Part shown: piece by piece, positions 44,545 through 52,952 of the stretch
How positions within the stretch are numbered: position 1 is the first letter of the stretch
Layout: every line of letters starts with the position of its first letter
Source of the DNA: Psococerastis gibbosa
Lineage: Eukaryota > Arthropoda > Insecta > Psocodea > Psocidae
Reading direction: 5' to 3'
Assembly (NCBI GenBank): GCA_963971405.1
Contig: OZ020492.1
Span: 2,790,001 to 2,854,000, forward strand
Length of the DNA stretch: 64,000 nucleotides
Position numbers and translations under genes: made by a program
The notes under the pieces: model-generated
The model's input: the letters and a program-made list of their open reading frames with translations, nothing else
Databases searched by the model: none
What the model was told of the DNA's origin: nothing

Positions 44545-47500
44545 ATGCCTAACTACAAGAAGAGGCAAAGGAACAATAAAGACAAAAGGAAACGTACGAA
44601 CAACAGGAATACACAGAAAAGAAATCAGCCACGTTTTTCTTCTTTTCACTTCTTCGCCAAGGTCTGTAGAGCCAGAATATGGAGAACAATTTATAGATGC
44701 TGCTTGACGAAAAGGAAACGATGTGACAGAAAAAGACAGAAAGCTAGTGCTACGGCAGTTCACGGTTCAAGATTCAAAAAGGGCAATCAAATAGAATGTC
44801 AGTGTGCAGCCCCCCACCAAAAGCATTTACTTCGTAGTACATTCCTGGCGTCTCTTTCAGATAAAACACCAACTTTTATGGCCCACCCCGATGCTCTTAT
44901 TTATAAAACTAACTTTTCAACGACCAAAAACGAGCTTGTTGAGAAACTCTATAAATTGTATAACGCTGAAGTATTTCAAAACAAATTACCAGCAAATATG
45001 AATATTACATGGACTGATATAACGGATGTTAGTGCTTATCGCACCGCAGGTCTTTTTCGTGGAGGTACTAATCCTGATAACTCGGGGACTCGCACTGGAA
45101 AAATCTCGTTGTCGACCATATTAGTTAACCGCGCAGAGAGGCTGAGGGATACTCTGTTGCATGAGATGTGTCATGCAGGGGCATGGATAATAGAAGGTGC
45201 ATGGGGTCACGGCCCTGAATGGAATGCGTATGTAGCGCGAGCTCATAGCCGATTTCCCGACATTCCACCGGTAAGCGTTTACCACACGTACGATGATGCA
45301 GTTACATTTCGAACACCAACTTCTGTACCCCACCCCGATGCACTTATTTCTAAAACAAACTATCCAACGAAGAAACACGAGCTTCTTGAGAAATTCTTTA
45401 GATTGTTTAACGCTGAAGTATTTCAAAACAAATTGCCAGCAGATATTAATATTACGTGGTCTGATATGATTTATGATCCTACTTCAGGTACAAACTGCAA
45501 GGCAGGTTACTGTATTCCTAGTGGAAATGGCAAGACACGCAGTGCGGGAATTGTATTGTCGACCCAATATAATGACCGACCAGAGAGACTGAGGTACAGT
45601 CTGTTGCATGGGATGTGCCATGCTGCGATATGGATAACAGGAGAATGGGGTCACAGCCCTAAATTGAGCGAATATGCAGCGCGAGCTCATAGCCGATTTC
45701 CCGACATTCCACCAGAAACAGTTTACCACACGGCGCTTGATACAGTTACCCGTCGAATTACAATCCTGGCGCCACTTCCAGATATAACACCAACTTCTAT
45801 AGCCCACCCCGATGTGCTTATTTATAAAAAGAACTTTTCAACGACAAAACACTGGCTTGCTGAGAAACTCTTTAACCTGTTTAACTCTGAAGTATTTCAA
45901 AACAAATTACCAGCAGATATGAATATAACTTGGTCTGACAAGACGGATGATCCTCGTTCAGACTGCAAGGCAGGTTACTGTATGCCTAGTGGAAACGGGA
46001 AGATACGCAGTGCGCGAATTATATTGTCGATGCGATATATTGACCGGCCAGAGAGACTGAAATATAGTCTGTTGCATGGGATGTGCCGTGCTGCGGCATG
46101 GATAACAGAAGGAGTATGGGGTCACGGCCCTGAATTGAATGCATATGCAGCGCGAGCCCATAGCCGATTTCCCGACATTCCACCGGGAAGCCTTTACCAC
46201 ACGTACGATGATGCAGTAATATTTCGAAGTACAACACCAACTTCTGCAGCCCACCCCGATGCACTTATTTCTAAACCAAACTTTTCAACGACGAAACACA
46301 AACTTGTTGAGAAACTCTATACTTTGTTTAACGCTGAAGTATTTCAAAACAAATTACCAGCTGATATTGTTATTTCTTGGTCTGACATGACGTTTGATCC
46401 TACTTCTCGTACAAACTGCAAGGCAGGTTACTGTATTCCTAGTGGAAACGGGAAGACACGCAGTGCGCGAATTATGTTGTCGACCCCGTATAATGACCGG
46501 CCAGAGAGACTGAGGTACAGTTTGTTGCATGGGATGTGCCATGCTGCGGCATGGATAACCGAAGGAGTGTGGGGTGAAGGCCCTGAATTGAGCGCATATG
46601 CAACGCGAGCTTATAGCCGATTTCCCGACATTCCACCGGAAAGAGTTTACCACACGGCCCTTGACGCAGTTACGCATCGAAGTACATTCCTGGTGCCACT
46701 TTTGGATATATCACCAACTTTTATATTAAATACCGATGCGCCTATTTATAAAATGGACTTTTTAATGTCAAAACACGGGCTGGCTGAGAAACTTTTTAGA
46801 TTGTTTAACGCTGAAGTATTTCAAAACAAATTGCCATCAGATATGCTTATCACTTGGTCAGATATGACTTGTGATCTGACTCTTCGTACAAACCACACGG
46901 CAGGTTACTGTATTCCTACTGGAAACGGGAAGCCACGCAATGCGCAAATTGTATTGTCAACCCAATATGTTGACCGCCCAGAGAGACTGGGGTATACTCT
47001 GATGCATGTGATGTGCCATGCTGCGGCTTGGATAACAGATGGAGTGAAGGGTGAAGGCCCTGAATTAAGCGCATATATAGAGCGAGCTCATAGCCGATTT
47101 TCCGAAATTTCACCGGAAAGAGTTTACCCCTCGGTCCTTGATGCAGTTACACATCGATGTACATTCCTGGCATCGCTATCAGATACAACACCAGCTTCTG
47201 CAGCCCACCCCGATGCGTTTATTTATAAAGCGAACTTTTCAACGACAAAACACGAGCTTCTTGAGAAACTCTTTACATTGTTTAACGCTGAAGTTTTTCA
47301 AAACAAATTACCAGCGGATATTAATATTACGTGGTCTGATATGATTAATGAACCTTCTTCACGTAGAAACTGCACGGCAGGTTTCTGTATTCCTTGTAGA
47401 AACGGGGAGACACGCAGTGCGCAAATTGTATTGTCGACCCCATATAATGACCGCCCAGAGAGACTGGGGTATAGTCTGTTGCATATGATGTCCTATGCTG

Positions 47501-48012
47501 CGGCATGGATAACAGAAGGAGTCAGGGGTGAAGGTGAATTGAGTGCATATGAAGCGCGAGCTTATAGCCGATTTTCCGACATTCCACCGGAAAGATTTTA
47601 CCAAACTTACATCGATGCTGTTACACATCGATGTACATTCCTGGCGTCGCTTTCAGATGCAACACCTACTTCTGTAGCCCACCCCGATGCCCTTATTTAC
47701 AAAACGAACTTTTCAACGACACAATTCGATCTTCTTGAGAAACTCTTTGAATTTTTTAACGCTGTAGTATTTCAAAACAAATTTCCGGCAGATATGAATA
47801 TTACTTGGTGTGATATGATAGATGATCCTCGTTCAAACTGCAAGGCAGGTCATTGTATTTTTATTGGAAACTGGGACACATGCAGCCCGCGAATTGTACT
47901 GTCGACCCAATATATTGACCGCCCAGAGAGACTGAGGGATGTTCTATTGCGTCAGATGTGCCATGCAGCGTTATGGGCAATACCAAATGGAAGTGGTGAC
48001 TACTATGCATAG
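44545..48012 (+). CDS. SprT gene 2: tandem SprT-like (GCNA-type) metalloprotease domain protein, seven repeats
   Basis: Uninterrupted 1155-codon frame from ATG 44545 to TAG 48012. The N-terminus is basic (KRKRTNNR, TKRKRCDRKRQK). The Cys cluster of gene 1 is partly lost (FKKG....CQC). Seven repeats of 148-159 residues follow. Repeat 1 keeps H206-E207-M-C-H210 and His 222, so it can bind zinc and act as a protease. Repeats 2-7 read HGMCH, HGMCR, HGMCH, HVMCH, HMMSY and RQMCH; the third ligand is lost in repeats 4-6 (GEG). The fold-determining parts (KLPADM.ITWSD, KAGYC, RPERLR, RFPDIPP) stay well conserved in the inactive repeats. Typical SprT proteins (Spartan, SprT, GCNA) have one such domain. 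There is no zinc ribbon. The coding region is a single exon, which suggests a retrocopy origin followed by internal amplification. The TAG at 48010 appears premature: the same frame continues with KLPEIPTVEDYIHAISRWSV to TAG at 48100, matching the tail of gene 1. Confidence 0.85.
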   Translation: MPNYKKRQRNNKDKRKRTNNRNTQKRNQPRFSSFHFFAKVCRARIWRTIYRCCLTKRKRCDRKRQKASATAVHGSRFKKGNQIECQCAAPHQKHLLRSTFLASLSDKTPTFMAHPDALIYKTNFSTTKNELVEKLYKLYNAEVFQNKLPANMNITWTDITDVSAYRTAGLFRGGTNPDNSGTRTGKISLSTILVNRAERLRDTLLHEMCHAGAWIIEGAWGHGPEWNAYVARAHSRFPDIPPVSVYHTYDDAVTFRTPTSVPHPDALISKTNYPTKKHELLEKFFRLFNAEVFQNKLPADINITWSDMIYDPTSGTNCKAGYCIPSGNGKTRSAGIVLSTQYNDRPERLRYSLLHGMCHAAIWITGEWGHSPKLSEYAARAHSRFPDIPPETVYHTALDTVTRRITILAPLPDITPTSIAHPDVLIYKKNFSTTKHWLAEKLFNLFNSEVFQNKLPADMNITWSDKTDDPRSDCKAGYCMPSGNGKIRSARIILSMRYIDRPERLKYSLLHGMCRAAAWITEGVWGHGPELNAYAARAHSRFPDIPPGSLYHTYDDAVIFRSTTPTSAAHPDALISKPNFSTTKHKLVEKLYTLFNAEVFQNKLPADIVISWSDMTFDPTSRTNCKAGYCIPSGNGKTRSARIMLSTPYNDRPERLRYSLLHGMCHAAAWITEGVWGEGPELSAYATRAYSRFPDIPPERVYHTALDAVTHRSTFLVPLLDISPTFILNTDAPIYKMDFLMSKHGLAEKLFRLFNAEVFQNKLPSDMLITWSDMTCDLTLRTNHTAGYCIPTGNGKPRNAQIVLSTQYVDRPERLGYTLMHVMCHAAAWITDGVKGEGPELSAYIERAHSRFSEISPERVYPSVLDAVTHRCTFLASLSDTTPASAAHPDAFIYKANFSTTKHELLEKLFTLFNAEVFQNKLPADINITWSDMINEPSSRRNCTAGFCIPCRNGETRSAQIVLSTPYNDRPERLGYSLLHMMSYAAAWITEGVRGEGELSAYEARAYSRFSDIPPERFYQTYIDAVTHRCTFLASLSDATPTSVAHPDALIYKTNFSTTQFDLLEKLFEFFNAVVFQNKFPADMNITWCDMIDDPRSNCKAGHCIFIGNWDTCSPRIVLSTQYIDRPERLRDVLLRQMCHAALWAIPNGSGDYYA
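44881..48012 (+). repeat. Coding minisatellite: SprT repeats of gene 2
   Basis: Unit starts at about 44881, 45329, 45802, 46251, 46729, 47203 and 47679. Lengths are 448, 473, 449, 478, 474, 476 and a partial of 334 bp. The length variation reflects the linker between domains. Confidence 0.88.
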
Positions 48013-48407
48013 GGAAGATTTTCAGCACTACCTAATAAGAAACTTCCAGAAATTCCAACAGTAGAAGATTATATTCACGCAATATCGCGTTGGAGCGTTT
48101 AGTCTAGTCATTTCGTGCTAAAAAATGAGGTTACCCGGGATGTTTTCCGGGAGTTTTGAAAATAGGTGATTTTATTGATTTGCATGTGCTCCTAAGAATT
48201 CCAACTTTGCCCCCGTATTTTTTTCGGGGGGGGGGGGGGAAGGGGGGGTTTCAGAAATTTCCTTTGATATTAGATAGTAGTTGCTATTTTTCCTCTCAAA
48301 ATCCGATTCTATCTAGTGTCAAGCCATTCCATTTCGGGGGGGGGGGGGGGAGGGGGGTTGAGTTTGAACGCCCATGAACCCCCCCCCCCCTTGGCTAGGA
48401 CATTGCC

Positions 48408-49422
48408 TTGCATTTCCACACCACAATGGGGTAGAGTACGTAGCGCGTTTTGTTATTGTGGTATCCCAAGCAGGTCTAATCCACATGCAACTCACTATTC
48501 ATGGCCGTAGCCGGGGGAGGGGTCCAGAGGGTCTGGACCCCCCCCCCCTCGAAATATTTTCAGCGTACACTAAATAGAATGCAGTTTTAAACATTTTGTG
48601 AATTGTGATACCAAAATTAAGTAGTTCCCCTCCGCTTCGCTGTTCTCGATGGACCAGCTGTTGTGAGTTCATCGTCTTTAGGACCGATCGAAACGTCACA
48701 GGTAGAAATTTCTTTCACATTATCCGCGATACGATTATCCCTGATTCTTCTCACTACACGCAAGCCCCCAGCCTTGGAAATGTTGTTGAAACGTATTTCT
48801 TGCATATGAAAAAAGGGATTTCAGAGAACCTGTGGGTGCAGAAAGGCTGGATTGAAGTGCTCCATTAACTGCAAGAATTGCAGTGGTACCTGTGATAATT
48901 CCCAATTTCTATCACAACATAGCGATGAAGAGGATGAAGCGGAGACTGTTCTTGAGTAAACGTACGATGTACGACGTATGAAGTACAACGTATGAAGTCG
49001 ACAACCAAGAGGATTGTAATGAAAACGATAATCCCGTCACGGATAATGTGGAAGAAATTTCTAACTGTGACGTTTCTATCGGTCCTGAAGACGATGAACT
49101 CACAACACCTGGTCCATCGAGAACAGCGAAGCGGAGGAGAACTACTCAATATTGGATTAGTGCCAAGAAGCCATAAATTTTTTCGGGGTGAGGGGGTCCA
49201 GCTGAACGGAGGTGAGGCAATCACAATTCACAATATGTTTAAAACTGCATTATATCTAGTTAGTGTACGCAGAAAATATTTCGGGGGGGGGGGTCCAGTC
49301 CCCCTGGATCCCTCCCCCGGCTACGGCCATTAATAGTGAATTGCATGTGGATTAGACCTACTTGGGATACCACAATAACAAAACACGCTACGTACTCTAC
49401 CTCATGGTGGTGTGGAAATGAG
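48408..49422. mobile_element. ~1-kb fold-back element with hAT coding remnant
   Basis: Large inverted repeat. Left arm from about 48408 (CATTTCCACACCACAATGG) to about 48735 pairs with about 49040-49422, including the poly-G/C blocks and GGCCGTAGCC motifs. Short frames in the arms read EDDELTTPGPSRTAKRRRTT. Confidence 0.65.
49029..49178 (+). pseudogene. Short protein-like remnant in fold-back arm
   Basis: Frame with DNPVTDNVEEISNCDV, GPEDDELTTPGPSRTAKRRR, QYWISAKKP and a stop. The acidic then basic low-complexity layout resembles the N-terminus of hAT-type transposases, but this is weak. The other arm carries the decayed antisense match. Confidence 0.3.
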
Positions 49423-50855
49423 TTTTTGGCCAGAACGAATGTTGAAGTAGACTTCACGGCGCTTGTACGCTTAAACTATTGATTTTACAACAACAAAAAA
49501 AGGTAAAACATAAATTATAGGAAATTGTCTCTAGTTTAATTTATTAAATAAATGTAATAAATCGATGAGCGCTGGCTGGAATACTAGGTGCATGTACGAA
49601 GAAGTGTTACCACGATGGCCCGATGGGTGACGTTTATGCGTTATGCGCACACGTTATGCACATCCGTTATCTGGACCCTTAACGCGGGTTTAAAGCAACT
49701 TTTTGGGCAGATGTAAAAGGTCTATCTCAATTTAAAGTATACCCATGTCTTCGTATATTCTTCCTCTTTCAGGTCATGATATAACTTATTTCTTGTGAAT
49801 TGTGATATCTCAAGGGGTTCGACTGTAGGGGGTGGAAACGTGAGGAGGTGCCCCCAAATCTGGCCCGAATTTGCCGATTTTCATCGAAAATAGGCCTTTT
49901 TGGGAGTGCTAATATCAATTTGACAACTTCAAACTACTTTAGTTCCTTTCCTCCTTTCTTACTCTTTCCCGACATATATTCCATTTTACAATCCATCTCT
50001 TCGTTCAGGCTCAGGTAAGTTGGTAAGCCATCACTGTTTCGACGGAAAACAGGTTCAAAGGGTACTTTTGAATTTTCATGCATAGAGTAAAAAATTTCCA
50101 CTGCCTGCAATTTTCAACCGAAATGAATTTTTAATGTCTCATTAGTAGCAATATGAATTAAGGTTTCAAATGAGTATTAATAAATATTTTCAAATTCACC
50201 CCATTAACAAGAGTGGAACACAAAAGTTGTTAAAAAATGACGCGTGGTTTTTTTATTTTTCCTCTCAAAATCCGATTCTATCAAGTATCAAGCCATTTCA
50301 TTGGGGGGGGGGGGGGGGGGGGGTTTGAACACCCCTTGGCTACGGCCTTGATTTTTGGTGATCAAGCAAGGGGTTTCGCTTTGGGTGTGTGAAACGTCAG
50401 GGGGTGCGCACGATTTTCAACAGAAATTTCGACCGCGTTATTATCTATATAAAAAATTCTAACTACTTAAGGGCTTTTCCACATTTCTTTCCCTTTCTAG
50501 CCATATATTATTTAAGTTAATTAGTTAATTAAGTGTAAGTTAATTTTGGCGTTGTCACGTTAAACTATCGTCCGTAAACCGACTTACAGACAACTAATTT
50601 TTTATCGTAAAACGATTCAGAAAGTAGAAAATGTATTAAAACTGTTTTTATGCGCCATTTTTTCAGTAAACGCCCGAGATACGGTGGGGCAAAGTTGAAA
50701 TTCGTAAAGAGAACATCGATATCTACAAAATTACCAATTTTCAAAGCTCCCGGAAAACTTTCCAGGTAAAACTTCCCACTTATTGTACTAGTTGTACAAA
50801 TGCATTGTGTTATGTATGGCGCAATTAAGACTGAATTTCTTTAATTTGACACCAC
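49423..50855. other. No gene; unclassified AT-rich DNA with poly-G MITE end
   Basis: Contains a poly-G run at 50300-50323 beside the hAT-like end GGCTACGGCCTTG. A similar sentence-like block (CAAGGGGTTTCG/CAAGGGGTTCGACTGTAGG) occurs at 49810 and 50370. No coding. Confidence 0.4.
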
Positions 50856-50919
50856 CGGAACAATGCCGATGCCAAATAATTCTAAAAAAAAAGTACAAAA
50901 TAGTTGTATGATGTAATGT

Positions 50920-51060
50920 AAAAATAATAATTATGTTTTATCTTTATTGAAAAAATAAATAAATTGTGTAGATACAGCGAGATTAGGGCCTATGGCCCTC
51001 TCTCACACTTAACTGTACATATAGCCTATCAACTAGAGTTTAATTGAAATATAATTTTGT
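50920..51060 (-). mobile_element. SINE 3' fragment, reverse, absent from unit A
   Basis: Reverse-complement reads GTTAAGTGTGAGAGAGGGCC, a relative of the SINE tail. The flanking sequence is contiguous in unit A at 35110-35125 (ATAATGTATGATAATG), so it is a unit B insertion. Confidence 0.5.
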
Positions 51061-51205
51061 ATGATAATGTACAAGAAAGAATTTTCTCTACCTATATTTT
51101 GTGCCTCCTTTTAACACCGTACTTAATCGTGGAATAGGCCTACTGGGGAAACCACGTAAAAAAAAACGCGTCAGGTACACTACCTCTTGGGTGGCGTGGA
51201 AGCGT

Positions 51206-51625
51206 GTACATAGATTTATCTTATGATATATTTTATTGTATAATCTCGAGATAGGTGTCACGCAGGAGTTTGCGTGTATTAGCTTGTCTCCGCATGTTTT
51301 ACTGTTCTCGTATTTTATTGAAATCAGTTGTGCAAGAACTCTCGGTCAAAATGGACATCCCGTGAATTATCTCATTTTAATTAATACAGTTATCCCGCGT
51401 GCATATGGTCCAACGAACCGGGTGTTATTGTGTTACCGTACGTTACTTAGTTAAGTAACTGTGTGTTTAATAAAATAAATTAATTTTCCTATTTTTCAAA
51501 TCAAACTGTTAGTGTGTAAACCGCCGCTACTCGTGTGGAAACTTGTTGAGTTTTTCTTCCAACTTTCAATTAGGCAGCTACCGTAGCCTATTTTGTATTG
51601 TTCGGATTTTCGCGTGTTATAATTT
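51206..51625 (+). mobile_element. Probable 5' LTR and leader of the BEL/Pao element
   Basis: Begins with TGTACATAG exactly where unit A/B similarity stops, and holds AATAAA at 51469. With no second LTR in the window its end cannot be fixed. Confidence 0.4.
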
Positions 51626-52609
51626 GTGAATATGGCCAAAACTAATGAGTTATTGACCATTCTGAGAGAATCGCTATTTTTAGAGTTTTCTTCACTTCAA
51701 AAGAAGGTGAGAAGTAAAGAATTTTCCTTTCTTGAAGCCAAAACCTACTTTAGGCGTATTTCTACACTGAAAGAGCAGTTCCACACCCTTCAACTAGAGG
51801 TTATTACATTCAATGTGAGTAAGGAGAAAATTGACTTAGTTAACGGGGATTTTACCGCGTATATTGATCTTATTGACCATATCAATAACAAGTGTATAGC
51901 CGTCACGGAATGGCCCGCCTCCGCGTCCGCATCCGCGTCCGTACCTGTACCTAAGTCAGGATTTTGATGATTCAATTGACCAATGGGAGGATTTCGCTGC
52001 GCTTTTTGACAGTTTGGTACACACGCAGGCAGGCTTGGACAATGCAACCAAGTTGCAATACTTGCGTTTGTATACCGCTAAGGAAGCCCATGCGGGTTTT
52101 GTATTAGAAGGGGCCAACTACCAACTCGTTTATGACGCTCTTAAGAAGAGGTACGCTAATAAACGCCGCATATCTTCATATCATGTTCAAAAGTTATTGA
52201 AGTTCGAAAATAAATCTGATTTGTTTCATTTTCTCCAAGTTCCCCGCACATCGTCGACCGCTTTAGTCAATCTCAAACTGACAGATTTGGCTGATCTCAT
52301 TTTGTTTCAAATTGCTTACAACAATTGTGAAGGCAAAATCAGGACTATAGTTTCGACAATGAAAATACTTCCTAAGCTCAAGAAGCTTATGGAATACGTC
52401 GAGAAAAGAACTCGAACCCGCGAAATGGAATTAAATGTTAAATCCACTTTTGTCCTGCCTCAACCTAAATCTATACAGTCTAAGATCTATATTGCTCAGG
52501 AAAAGGTGCCATCTCAGGCGCAATGTAAATATTGCAGACATTCCACTGTCAGAAATTCAAAAAATTACCACCAGCTGGCCGAGTCGACTTTATCCAATCA
52601 GTTCGTGCC
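51626..52609 (+). pseudogene. BEL/Pao gag, N-terminal part
   Basis: Open from 51626 (possible starts 51626 GTG, 51632 ATG) to a frame break near 51960, then DDSIDQWEDFAALFDSLVH with GLDNATKLQYLR, typical of BEL/Pao gag. A second break near 52550 restores the LPPAGRVDFIQSVR frame, which continues across the nested LINE at 56275. Confidence 0.75.
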
Positions 52610-52638
52610 TTATAAATAATTAGATTACTCGTGACTTC

Positions 52639-52911
52639 GTGGTAGCTTCGTCAAGCCGTCAAGTCAGAAATATTATTCTCTATTCGAAGAACAAGAAACT
52701 TTTCCAGGACGGGAGAGGAAATAATGTGGGGGTTTTCGAGTCAATCTCCCCATACTTCAAAAATCTCCTTTGGAAGTCAAAAGAACTCGCCAAACAAAAA
52801 AATTACAAATTGATATGGTACAGGAACAACCGAATTTTGTTGAAAAAAACTCTGGATTCGAATTCCGTGATCTCTGTATGCAATGAGTATGACTTCGTGA
52901 AAATTGTGTAA
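52639..52911 (+). pseudogene. Non-LTR ORF1 C-terminal remnant
   Basis: 90-codon frame with FESISPYFKNLLWKSKELAK, then NYKLIWYRNNRILLKKT and ending NEYDFVKIV. This is the conserved C-terminal domain of arthropod non-LTR ORF1 proteins (LLW.AK..A....YK..W.RN..I..RK). The N-terminal part and PHD-type finger are missing by 5' truncation. Confidence 0.65.
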
Positions 52912-52952
52912 GTGTGAAGTTGGGCTACTTATGTTAATCTTGACTGTAGCTT

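Larger units (their letters stand above)
36808..51205 (+). repeat. Tandem segmental duplication, unit B (~14.4 kb)
   Basis: Second unit, carrying SprT gene 2. Blocks are listed under unit A. It ends where a BEL/Pao element begins: the last shared bases are in TGGCGTGGAAGCG at 51205. The matching sequence in A continues at about 35272. Confidence 0.75.
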
